64,000 bases of DNA from Plecoglossus altivelis (taxonomy: Eukaryota; Chordata; Actinopteri; Osmeriformes; Plecoglossidae): assembly GCA_036571765.1 (NCBI GenBank), contig BROE01000016.1, positions 14,899,766-14,963,765 of the forward strand. Direction: 5' to 3'. A program made the position numbers and the translations under genes. Position 1 is the stretch's first letter. Each line of letters opens with the position of its first letter. Under the pieces are notes generated by a model. It searched no databases, was not told where the DNA came from, and was given only the letters and a program-made list of their open reading frames with translations. This document shows positions 32,550-43,525 of the stretch, piece by piece.

Positions 32550-34985
32550 CGAGAGAGAACGAGAGCGAGCGAGAGCGAGCAAGGTTGTTAATTCTATTCA
32601 TTTTTCAGCCCTGTCAAATACAGATTCTCATTCAAAAGTTGCTGTGTGTGTGTGTGTGTGTGTGTGGCTACTGTGATGGCTCTTTTGAGTCATGATCCAC
32701 AACCAGCCTTAACATATCCTGAACCAGTTAGCCAGTCAGACAGTCAGCCAGCCAGTCAGTCAACAGCTCAAATCAAAGCTCCGCACATGCTTTAGAGCAG
32801 CTAATTCCACTGACAGGCAGGAGAGAGGGAACATGGGTGGAGATATAGAAATATAGAGAAATATGGACATGTAGAGTTATGTGTCAACTTACCAAATGAA
32901 ACAGGAAGGCTGCGTTAGAGGGGTGAACACACAGTTAGACAGGCAGGGCTCAACTCTACACCTTCTTACCCCCATTGCTTTTCTATGTGTCTGTGGATCT
33001 TTCTTGAGGTTGTTTATGTCATTTTATGTGTGATCAAGCGTGCAAACAAGACCTTAACATACTTCTTAAAGGTCCTGTAATGTCAAAAACAAGTTGTTGT
33101 TTTTTTTCGTCCAATTTGGAAGTATTTAGCCGAAAGGAGTCGGTCAAAAAGGACGAATGAAGATGGGATATAAATACTTTGATACAAATCTTGAGCTCTG
33201 CCTTCACTCCCTGTGTAAATAAAAGGTGTTTGAATCGAAGGGACACTTGATGTCAGTTAACGCCCACAGTATGGCTGACTTGAATGGAGGCAGTGAAACT
33301 CCTAATTGATCGGATATTTGCGTTGTTTCAAGATCTTAAACTCAGGTTAAAGGTCAGTTTGGCCCAGTTCCAACACTAAGACTGATTCTTTGCACATTGA
33401 ACGTCTCAAAAACAAATTCACCCATCAGTGACCTATGACCCATCAGCATTTGAGACAGAGAACAGCATGACAATGCAAGACCTTTAAACAATACAAACGA
33501 CTTCAGCTAATTAGTTACCATGTTTGGTTCAGTCAGTCGACTGCAAGCGTGCAGACAGAAATGTGCGTGAGACGAGACAGAGACACACTGTTCGCAGACA
33601 CACACACAGAACACGTGGCTAGACTCCGGCTAGACGACTGAACAAGCTTCCTGGAAGACACAGACAGCACAAGGCATTTTCCAGGGTCCCCAGTCCAGAC
33701 CCCATGCACCTGCAGCATACTGCAGGACAGTCCAGCAGACACGCACACGCACACGCGGTCCTGTCAGTGTGGGACGCCTGCTAGCTTTAGCTGTTCTTCA
33801 CAGCTCTTCTGTGTCTTCTGAACATTCCCATGATGTCGACACTCCTTGGCTGGCAGGCATGCACTCCCCCCTCTACCCACAATGCACCTCCACAGCATCA
33901 AAGGAAGTGACATAATCCTCACTGGGAGACCAGGCTACAGAGGCATTATGTTCAGCACAGCAGGCCCCACTGGGCCGGTGTGTGTTTCCTACTGCATGGT
34001 AAAGCATGCAGAGGGTCTGGGCTCTGGGCCCCTGGGGCTCTGGGCCCCTGGGGCTCTGGGCCCCTGGGGCTCTGGGCCCCTGGGGCTCTGGGGCATGGGA
34101 GCGGCAAGAGGAGACCCACACTGGAGCATAAGGCCCAGCTCTGGACCAGAGAGAGGGGTCAGGACAGACACGGCAAGCCTGCTTGGCTAGCAGAGCGGCC
34201 CTGGCTTCAGCTAGCCTGGCTTCGGCTAGCCTGGCTCCGGCTAGCCTGGCTCCGGCTAGCCTGGCTTCGGCTAGCCTGGCCCCGGCTAGCCTGGCTTCAG
34301 CTAGCCTGGCTTCAGCTAGCCTGGCTTCAGCTAGCCTGGCTTCAGCTAGCCTAGCCCCAGCTAGCCTGGCTTCAGCTAGCCTGGCCCCAGCTAGCCTGGC
34401 CCCGGCTAGCCTGGTCCCAGCTAGCCTGGTCCCAGCTAGCCTGGCCCCCGGCCGCCTGTTCTGTGCTGTCTTAAAGGGCCAGCTGCCCTTCCTGCCTGTC
34501 CATCCCAGAGGGCTGCAGCATGCACAGGCTGCAGGGCAGGTGAGATGATGGAGCTGGGCCAAGCTGGTCCGATCAGGGAGCACAGACAGCTCACACACAG
34601 TCCACTCTAGAGACATGTACTGGTGACATGTAGGCCTATGCAGCCGAGCGGAATACGGAAAGATGTTTGTACGGGTAAGGGAGGGCATGCAGCGTGCAAA
34701 CTGGATGTCATGAGGGGATTTGTGGAGAAAACATGGAAAAAGAAGAGGAGGAGGGGTGCTCAACAGGACACACACTTGATAGTACATGTGGATGGGATAC
34801 ATTTAAAAGGGAGACAGTCAGGAAGAGAGAGACACAGAGAGAGACACAGAGAGAGAGACACAGAGAGAGAGAGACAGAGAGAGAGAGACAGAGAGAGAGA
34901 GTCAGAGAGAGAGACAGTGCAGTCAAAGAGGCGGTCAGAGAGAGACAGTTTGAGAGAGACAGTTGGAGAGAAAGACAGAGACAGT

Positions 34986-35028
<43 letters not shown>

Positions 35029-37835
35029 CCAGAGAGAGACAGTCAGAGAGAGAGAGACAGTCAGAGAGAGAGACAGTCAGAGAGAGAGAGACAGTCAGAG
35101 AGAGAGAGACAGTCAGAGAGAGAGACAGTCAGAGAGAGAGACAGTCAGAGAGAGGCAGTCCACTCACCCCATCTTCCTCCCTGTGTGGGTTCAGGCGGTG
35201 GTACACTGCTTCAACAACACTGCGTCTGAGCAGCAAACACACAGGCAGAAGAGTCCAGTCATTCTCCAACAGAATATACACCAGGTATGTAAAGCAGTGG
35301 TCTAGTGGGTGAAAGCGCACGCGTGTGTGTGTGTAGGTGTGTGTGTGTGTGTGTGTAGGTGTGTGTGTGGAGGTGTGTGTGTGTGTCGTACTTGCTGGCG
35401 AGGCCTCCCCCGGGCGGCAGGTTAGGGATGTTCTCTGTAGAGAGATGCCTGATCACTGTAACCAGGTCTGGAATCCCCTCGTCTCCTGACTTCTCTATCA
35501 TCTCTGAAACACAGGAGGGAGAGGAGTGAGACAGGGGGGGAGGGACAGCAGGGGGAAGGAGAGAGAGGAGGGGGGAGGGTGAAGAGGGGGGAGGAGAGAG
35601 CAGGGGGACAAGAGAAAGGAGGGGGGAGGAGAGAGAGGAGGGGGGAAGAGAGACCAGGAGGGAGGGGGAGCAGGAGGGAGGAGAGAGAGCAGAAAGGAGG
35701 TGGAGAACTGAGGAGAAGAAAGAGAGATTAGAAAGAGAGATTAGAAAGAGAGGTAGACAAGCAAAGATAAATGCATCAAAGGTTGTCTAAATACCACCTG
35801 CCCATCACCAGACTTAGTAAAGAGTCACATCAAAAGCACGAAAGAGAGGGAGAGACAAAGACAGGAGTGGGAAGAGAGGGAGAGACAAAGACAGGAGTGG
35901 GAAGAGAGGGAGAGAAAGACAGGAGTGGGAAGAGAGGGAGAGACAAAGGCAGGAGTGGGAAGAGAGGGAGAGACAAAGACAGGAGTGGGAAGAGAGGGAG
36001 AGACAAAGACAGGAGTGGGAAGAGAGGGAGAGACAAAGATGGGAGTAGGAAGAGAGGGAGAGACAACGACGGGAGAAGGAAGAGAGGGAGAGACCGTCTA
36101 GCTGGGCAGTGCAGCCTAGCAGGTCGCTGGGCCCTGAGCCAGTCAGATGTTCAGCCAGAGCATTCCTCACTGGAGTGGCGCCGCTGGCAACTTTCGCAGA
36201 GCCCAGCGGAAACCTCTGGGGCGACGTTAGCGCAACCTTGGCTCAACGTTACCGCAACCTCATTACGGAGCCGTTACACAACCCCTAAAGCCTCATAGGG
36301 CTCACACGCTCGTCAGACAACCCTCCCCCCCACCCCCTCTCCCCCCCACCCCCCTCCAAAAAAAAGGACTTGGAAAGAAAAGGAAGGAAGAAGCAGCATG
36401 AAAAGAAGCAGACTCCAGGTCTTAAAGACACAGTGATACGACATGTTTTATATCATGGAGAAAAGGAAGCAGGAGTAGGCTTCAGGGAGCCCAGACACTG
36501 TGCGTCCCGGACGCTGTGTGTCCCGGACGCTGTGTGTCCCCGTCACTGTGTGTCCCGGACGCTGTGTGTCCCGGACGCTGTGTGTCCCGGACGCTGTGTG
36601 TCCCGGACGCTGTGTGTCCCCGTCGCTGTGTGTCCCGGACGCTGTGTGTCCTGTCCACATCCTAGCCTGAAGCCGTCCCCTGCTGCCCTTCACATCCACA
36701 GCAACCAGTCCAGGTCAGAGCAGAGCCCTGGAACTGGTCATCAGAGTCTCACCTTCTACACGAGCCTCCAGGAACTGGTCCAGCTCTGCATCTCTCCGCA
36801 CCGCCTCCTCCGAAACCTTGGGAGCGTTTGGCATGCACACCACCACCACACTCATGTTGTCTCTGCTCCCCTGGGAGAGGGACACAGCCACCAGAACAAC
36901 AGTTAATGTGTGTGTGTGTGTGTGTGGGTCATTCACACCCAGGAACCAAGAACCTCCTCTACCTTGTGCAGACAGGTGTCCACCACCTCGTTGCAGACCT
37001 TCTCCAGGTCAGCTGACACCTCCAGACGGAAGCGCACGAACTCGCACAGTTCCTCATTGCTCATCACGTCCCAGATCCCATCGCAGGCCAGCACCACGAA
37101 CTGGTCCTCCGGGGCGCGGGCGATCTCAAACACCTCCGGCTCCGGGCTCACCAGCTGCTCCGTGGGGCCCTTCCCCTCCACGCACTTGTAGTCGTAGTCT
37201 CCGAGGGCGCGGGACACGGCCAGCGAGCCGTTGACCCTCTGGATCATCACGGAGCCGCCGGCGTTCTGGATGCGCTCCTTCTCGCGGGGGTTGCAGGGTT
37301 TGTGGTCCAGAGTGGAGAAACAGACGTGGGAGTTGCGGTAGAGGACGCCGCGCGAGTCGCCGCAGTTGATGAAGAAGATGTGGTCGGGGGAGACGAGCAC
37401 GCCCACCGCCGTGGAGCCGCTGCGGTCCAGGCCCTGCCGCAGGTCGGAGAAGCTGCGCATGTGCTCGTCGATCTTCAGGAAGCCCGCGCGGATGCCCGAC
37501 TTCACCACCTCCACGGTGGGGGCAGGGCCTGACAAGCCCCCCTCTGACGTGGGCGGGGTCGAGGAGGAGGAGGAGGCGGGGTTGAGGCTGGCGTTGATGA
37601 TGTACTCCAGTAGATGTTTGGAGCAGTAGTTGGCCACGCGCGAGCCGGCGTGGCCGTCGTACACGGCAAAGAAGGACCAGTCGGTGAGTCCGTGGGGCAG
37701 CCCCACCACGGCCGTGTGGGCGTCCTCCATCTCCACCCTCCAGCCCTGCATGGAGCTCAGGCCGAAGCGCAGGCTGTTGCCTGCCCCGTGGGCGTTGTGT
37801 TTCTCCGTCTTGGGCTTGTCAAGGAAAGCCCCCAT
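32200..37835 (-). CDS. ppm1b: PPM1B, protein phosphatase Mg2+/Mn2+-dependent 1B (PP2C-beta), short C-terminal form
   Basis: Coding exons 37835-36963, 36870-36753, 35503-35392, 35225-35168 and 32229-32200. Phases agree, giving 396 residues (human short isoform 387). The first exon carries nearly the whole PP2C domain: MGAFLDKPKTEKHN (Gly2 is a likely myristoylation site), VYDGHAGSRVANYC, INCGDSRGVLYRN, SLAVSRALGDYDYK and CDGIWDVMSNEELCE; GSRDNMSVVVVC follows in exon 2. The metal-binding aspartates in DGHAG, DGIWD and RDN are present. The loop around residues 85-115 is Ser/Pro-rich and longer than in mammals. The ending GADLEDPW corresponds to the short splice form (GAGDLEDPW in human). PPM1B dephosphorylates TAK1, IKK-beta and other kinases in the cytosol. 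Its noncoding exon 1 is probably near 41.9 kb. Confidence 0.97.
32476..32580. repeat. (GA)n with GAGC interruptions
   Basis: GAGAGA/GAGCGA tract in the last PPM1B intron. Confidence 0.94.
34017..34092. repeat. 16-bp minisatellite (GGGCTCTGGGCCCCTG)
   Basis: Nearly five identical units in the last PPM1B intron; each contains the palindrome GGGCCC. Confidence 0.95.
34193..34450. repeat. 15-bp minisatellite (CTAGCCTGGCTTCAG)
   Basis: About 17 units with variation limited mainly to two positions (TTCAG, CCCAG, TCCGG). As 15 is divisible by three, Ala/Leu/Ser-rich frames run through on both strands. Confidence 0.95.
34806..35155. repeat. (GA)n/(GAGACAGTCA) purine-rich array
   Basis: Imperfect AGAGAGACAGTC units just downstream of the PPM1B exon at 35225-35168, thus CT-rich in the transcript. 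Confidence 0.93.
35310..35389. repeat. (GT)n tract abutting a PPM1B donor
   Basis: On the PPM1B sense strand this is a CA repeat that starts within six bases of the GTACGA donor of exon 35503-35392. Confidence 0.94.
35840..36095. repeat. 30-bp minisatellite
   Basis: Eight to nine units of GAGAGGGAGAGACAAAGACA plus GGAGTGGGAA in a PPM1B intron. Confidence 0.94.
36498..36655. repeat. 16-bp minisatellite (TGTCCCGGACGCTGTG)
   Basis: About ten units with one CpG-rich core each, in the intron between PPM1B exons 36870-36753 and 35503-35392. Confidence 0.94.
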
Positions 37836-38407
37836 GGCTCAGGACACCGCCTTTAGGGGAGGGAGAGGGGAGGGTGGGGGAGAGGGGGGAGGGAGGGAGA
37901 TGGGAGAGTGTGGGGGGTTAGAAACAGGGGAAGGAAGGGGTCATGAGATGAGTCTATAAGCCACAGATCTGGAACGAGCCACGAGAATCTGAAGTCGTAA
38001 GAGCGAATCGTGTTTCAGTTGGTTTCCAGGTAAAAAGCAGTGCTTGACGCAGGCTTGACAGTTAGGATGAAACATGAAGCTTGTCCTGAGGGCTGCTATC
38101 TTCGCTCTCAGCCAGTGTGACCTTGTCACCTAACATGAAGCTGAACCACTGATCCATCTAGCCTAACCATTAACCTCAACTATGCAAGATCACCATTCAC
38201 GTCCAGTTAGCTAACTATTTGCGGGTGACGTTAGCCAATCACTGCTTCTTTAAGCCTGAAGGAGAAGAGCAGGAGAGAGTCTGTCAGCGGTGGGACTCTC
38301 AACCTGAAAGAGAGAGAGGGAGGAGAGACGGCAACACTGGAAGGAAACAGTCATCTAATGGTTGGCAACATTCACTCTCCTTAAGTGACCTGGCCTTTAA
38401 AGCTCTT

Positions 38408-38700
38408 ACTACAGAGAGAGACAGTGAGAGAGAGAGAAGGACAGAGGGACAGACAGAGAGATACAGTGAGAGAGAGAGAAGGACAGAGGGACAGACAGAG
38501 AGATACAGTGAGAGAGAGAGAGAGAAGGACAGAGGGACAGACAGAGAGAGACAGTGAGAGAGAGAGAAGGACAGAGGGACAGACAGAGAGATACAGTGAG
38601 AGAGACAGAGAGAGACAGACAGACAGAGACAGAGATAGAGAGAAAGGACGGAGAGAAGGAGAGATAGAGAGAAAGGACGGAGAGAAGGAGAGATAGCAGG
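38408..38700. repeat. Purine-rich GAGACAGTGAGAGA/AAGGACAGAGGGACAGACA array
   Basis: Several copies of a longer unit (about 40-60 bp) containing AAGGACAGAGGGACAGACAG. Confidence 0.92.
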
Positions 38701-39002
38701 CTGTAGGAATCTCACAACACTTGTGTACACTTGGGTGTCAATGGCCTCAACCAAACACATTGTTGTGATCGACGAACTGATTTACCCACCAGGACGACAA
38801 GAAAACAGGAGAGGGACTGAATGGGAGAAAGGGTGTGTCTGCTTCCAGCCTGTGGCTGTAGCAGGCCCCAGCCCAGCCCAAGCCCCAGAACTGCTGGAGG
38901 TTGCGTGACCTTTGACCTTCCAGGCTGAAAGCAGAAGCTGGACTACAGTTCTGGACACGTCCTGTACTGTTGGTGACCTACAACAGCACTGGGTCACGCT
39001 GG

Positions 39003-39052
39003 CAATCACACACTCTCGTTCACACACACACTCTCGTTCACACACACTCTCG

Positions 39053-39116
<64 letters not shown>

Positions 39117-39118
39117 AC
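39003..39118. repeat. (CA)n microsatellite with CACTCTCGTT units
   Basis: Three ACTCTCGTTCACACA units, then pure CA from about 39052 to 39114. Confidence 0.96.
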
Positions 39119-39249
39119 CTTCCATTGTGACAACAGTGATCACTCTTCACATCCAGAGATAGCCAGCCACTCTGTCCAGGAAGCGATCCAGGATTACAGA
39201 CAATGGAGCAGCTCTAAGCTTCTTTTTGGTGCACCGTCAGTTTTGAAAG

Positions 39250-39252
39250 CAT

Positions 39253-39287
<35 letters not shown>

Positions 39288-39290
39288 CAG
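39250..39290. repeat. (ACGC)n microsatellite
   Basis: About nine GCAC/ACGC units, an alternating purine-pyrimidine CpG tract. Confidence 0.96.
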
Positions 39291-39394
39291 GAATAGACCT
39301 GGCCGGCCATGCTGTTGTGGATGGTCCCTGGTCTACATCTGAATTAGGTGGGGTCACACTAAAATAAAGAGCTGAGGTATTTGTCACTTTCTGT

Positions 39395-39700
39395 AGGTTA
39401 GGCTGGGCTGGGCGGGGCTGGACGGGTTTGGGGCTGGGCTGGGCTGAGCTGGAAAGATTTGGGTCTGGGCTGGGCGGGTTTGGGTCTGGGCTGGGCTAGA
39501 AGGATTTGGGTCTGGGCTGGGGTAGAAGGATTTGGGTCTGGGCTGGGGTAGAAGGATTTGGGGCTGGGCTGGGGTAGAAGGATTTGGGGCAGGGCTGGAA
39601 GGGTTTGGGTCTGGGCTGGGCTAGAAATATTTGGGGCTTGGCTGGGCTAGGAGGATTTGGGGCTGGGCTGGGCTAGGAGGATTTGGGGCTGGGCTGGGCC
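39395..39700. repeat. Minisatellite with GGGCTGGGCT and AGGATTTGGG blocks
   Basis: Around ten units of irregular length (about 24-33 bp). Confidence 0.9.
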
Positions 39701-41922
39701 GGACCTGGGCTTGTACTACTCCCTGTTTTACTGTGTGGATCCGCGAGGGCAACTGGTGTTGCAGTGAGAGCAGCATGCCTGTCTATGTGCGACACTACGT
39801 CTCCCTCACACCATCCCTATAAATAGCTAGCAGCTAAGGTTACGCTCATCTCCCCACGCCCCCCCCCCCTCCCCTACACACACACTCTTCACCCAGGCCA
39901 AGGTAAGACAGTCCCAGAGAGACATGCCAGACCCAACCTTCACACTCATATACAGACACTCAAGATACATTTCATGCAGCCTCTTTGATCGCAAACCTGA
40001 ATCCAGGGCCAAGGCACTTGGCTACGCTAGGGAGGCTACAGTGGTCATAAACAGTCATAAGACATTTGTTAAAATGCACACATAAATCAGCTTAGAGGTT
40101 AATTCTTCCGACAGGGCTTGATGTCTCTCCTCATTAAAACATAGGGCCTTAATGCTACGCTACCATTAGCATGACAGTACATCCACTGAACCCATCTCAC
40201 TGAATATGGATCTAAGTGTTTTGTGTGCGCGATGCCAAACCAACACAAATCACATGCAGTCAGGCCCCTACCTCACCCTGCCAGCCATTGTGGCCGGCAG
40301 GATGTGAGGCTGCTCGTTTGAAGTGTAGTTACCCTGGCGACGGGGAAGCTTGGGTTTAGAACCCTGTGATGCGTCTCTGGGAGATCCGCCCACCTTGCCT
40401 TTGTTCCCTGCCCTAGCGAGGTTCATCCTCCCTCCACTTACTACATTAAAGCCAGTGGCTCCTGACGCCAATGAATTACAACCAAGCTTATGCTAGCAGC
40501 CCCAGTGGCCTGCGCGCACACACCGGGAGGAACAGACAACCACTTCTGGCTGGTGTCGCTGGCTCTGCCGGTGATGCAACCACGGGGCTGATGTCATGCC
40601 TTTTCCGGACGTCTCCATGGTTACAGAGCTGGAGTGGCAGTCAAGTTGTTTCTATAGCGACGGAGCTCATGCAACTGTAGGGGTACTGTGTGAAGTGGTG
40701 GACTGTGTACCAGGTCGTGTCTCTAGTCTTTCTGAAGTACGTCAACTCCGAGGGCAAAGTCAGGTGTAACTGCAGAACATGAACAGAAGTATTTCGAAAA
40801 ACAAGGCAGGTGCTAAACCACGAGTTATGCCTACAAAGATAAGTCATAAACTCCTGAAAGTGTATTTGCGCAAGCATGTATATGAGCGCACTGGTGTGTA
40901 TGTGCGTGTTTTCCCGTCTCTCCGGTGCAGCGTTGGCAGCATTCAAAGGAACTGGGGTCACGATCTGGCAACCAGGTGTCAATATAAACAAGTCAGTGAT
41001 GATAGCAATTCTGTGCCACCACAGCAGTACGCACCTCCCTCTCTGGGTGACAAGTCGGTGACAAACTCAAATGATCCGTCTCTCCTTCCACCGGACACAC
41101 GGTGACCACGTACGGAGCCCAGCATAGACAAGCTAGTATTCCCAACCGAACACATGTACCAGACCCCTCTTGGAAGAACCAACCTCACTGAATCTGGTAT
41201 ATGTACTACAGGCCTTCGAGGCTGTCGACATGGCCTACGACGAACTATTCCTTGCTTTTTTTTCTGTTTCAAAACTGACACAGTTTGAAGTATGATATCA
41301 CGGTTTAGTTTCAGCTAGCTTGCTATATAGAACCTTGGGTGACTTTCGTCTTGCAGTTCATTTACTTAGACGCTGCCTAGCTAGCTCAAGATCAACTATT
41401 TTACATGGTTAGCTATTCATTTAGTTTGTAGTGAATTAAAATGTCATGCTTTAGCATAATGGTGTCAGGTTAATCACATACACCTGTAGCTAGTTCGCTA
41501 CATTCCCAAGTCGGCTTGCTAGCTTCTGTAGTTTACTAAACATGTTGTTTTGTTGTCAGTAAACACATTGGCAGAAGCAAACGAGCTAGTTAGACAAGTT
41601 CTTAATAATCATTTACTGCAGTCTCTGCATAGTCTGAACACAGTATCAAATATATCTTGTTACATTAGTCATAGTCATGTAGATGTCAAACTTGTGATTA
41701 ATAAGATCACGATGTCTTGGTACTCGTCCGACAAACTGAACTCGTCAGTCTAGCTGATAATTACATCACTAGCTAGATACTCGATAGTGTTTCATTACTA
41801 GTGTTTGTTACAAATGATTGTTAATAGCACAAACAGTATAGCTCACTTTGCCTTATTTCAGTCTAGCCAGACAAGCTAGCTGTCTAGCTAACATCAACTA
41901 GTATCCAGTAGTGAGTACTTAC

Positions 41923-42404
41923 GTTCTTGAGGGAAACCAAATTGCCACTTAACGTTTGTCCTTCTCGTAGACTCGAAGTAATCTAGGTTTACCTGCCTCG
42001 TTCAAATGTGGTTTTTGACGAATCAACTGTCAGTAGATGATTCTAGTTTTGCTAGTTAGCTAGCTAGCACTAGCTACTTTAGTGTTGACTAGCCAGCTAA
42101 AATAGCCACTTAACACGATCCCCTTTAAGCATTTTCCTGCACCGACTGTGTGTTTGTTGAAGCATGATTGGCACCCTAAACGATGTAGCACTATGAAATA
42201 GCTCGGGCTGTTTGAGAACAGATCTTTTTTAGCTCAATTAGATATAATTGCTCGCTGTCTACTGATCTGGCTAACCAGCTAGCTTCCTTAGCTAGTTCAA
42301 TGCATAAAACAGATGACGTTCTCCCCTCATTGACCGAACGCAGCATCTCTTCGCTAAACGTCCAGCACAGGGGGCGGAACCATTTCTTTTGTCAACCGCA
42401 TTGG
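41923..42404 (-). promoter_or_regulatory. ppm1b: Candidate PPM1B promoter and untranslated first exon
   Basis: On the minus strand a strong donor, AAC|GTAAGT, ends a possible exon at 41923. Upstream lie a GC box (42370-42377, GGGGGCGG on the plus strand) and a CCAAT box (42404-42400). Spacing fits a start near 42.3 kb. PPM1B has a noncoding first exon in mammals. No splice evidence was available. Confidence 0.35.
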
Positions 42405-43064
42405 CTATAGTCTATTGCATAGACGAGCAGGATTGGGTTTTGTATGTGTCACTCAAAACGACACTGCATAGCCAAAATATTGTAGGCCAGAGTTGTTTTA
42501 CTTGGTTCAGAGCTGAATGGCAAAGCTTTTTATAACATGCCGGGATGTACCATGATCCACGCATATACAATAGTAGCAGATATCATGACAGTTGTGCGTG
42601 TTTTTCCTCTGATAAATAATAATTCTCTGCCACCCAGAATAGTCCTGTCTGCCTCTGATACATGCGATGAATGTTTGCGATTCTCATTGACAGTAAATCA
42701 ACAAAGCACCTCTTTAAAGAGTTCATCATACTTTCTGGTATGACAGTGTATTTTCTAAAATAGGAAAACGAGTTTCAATCTTGGTTGAATCATATGAAGA
42801 ACAATTTTGCTCTGTGCCCACCTTACAAACTAAAACGTGGCCAAGAGACTGTCTGTCTTTTAGCGGTGTGGGGATGAGGAGAGGCTATACACAAGTTAAG
42901 GGCCACTTTTGGGGAAAAATAAAGATCTAGACTACACTCCACAGTTTCCATGGCAATGAAAGGCTCTTACTCCGTGGTCTCCATAGTGATGACTGTTTAA
43001 TGATGGTCGCTGAGCGTGGGTCTTGATAGACCTACTGTCCGGCATCCATCCCCCTCCTGACAGA

Positions 43065-43525
43065 GGGAGGAGTGTGTGTGTGTGTGTGACTGTGAGTGAG
43101 CGTGTGTGTGACTGTGAGTGAGTGAGTGAGTGAGTGAGTGTGTTTGTGTGTGTGTGTGACTGAGAGTGGGTGTGGGTGTGAGTGTGTGTGTGTGTGTGTG
43201 ACTGTGAGTGTGTGTGTGTGACTCTGAGTGAGTGTGTGTATGCGTGGGTGTGTGTGTGTGTGTGTGTGACTGTGAGTGTGTGAGTGTGTGACTCTGAGTG
43301 TGTGTGTGTGACTCTGAGTGAGTGTGTGTGTGTGTGTGACTCTGAGTGAGTGTGTATGCGTGGGTAGGTGTGTGTGTGTGTGTGTGACTCTGAGTGTGTG
43401 TGTGTGACTCTGAGTGAGTGTGTGACTGAGTGAGTGAGTGTGTGTGTGTGTGTGTGTGACTCTGAGTGAGTGTGTGACTGAGTGAGTGTGTGTGTGTGCG
43501 TGTGTGTGTGTGTGTGTGTGTTGGT
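43065..43525. repeat. (GT)n/(GAGT)n microsatellite array
   Basis: TGTGTG runs are interspersed with GACTCTGAGTGAGTGTG units, giving an irregular longer period. Confidence 0.95.

Larger units (their letters stand above)
37836..41900. other. PPM1B upstream region, non-coding
   Basis: No coding exon recognised. Contents: GA-rich strip just upstream of the ATG (37855-37935), purine array 38408-38700, CA tract 39003-39118, ACGC repeat 39250-39290, G/T-rich minisatellite 39395-39700, then unique A/T-rich sequence with many GCTAGC words from 41300. It probably contains PPM1B intron 1. Confidence 0.55.

Noticed and set aside
33873..34802. 309-codon minus-strand open frame with an A-R-L-A-E/G repeat
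   Set aside because: The frame exists because the 15-bp minisatellite preserves phase. It lies inside a PPM1B intron and matches no known family.
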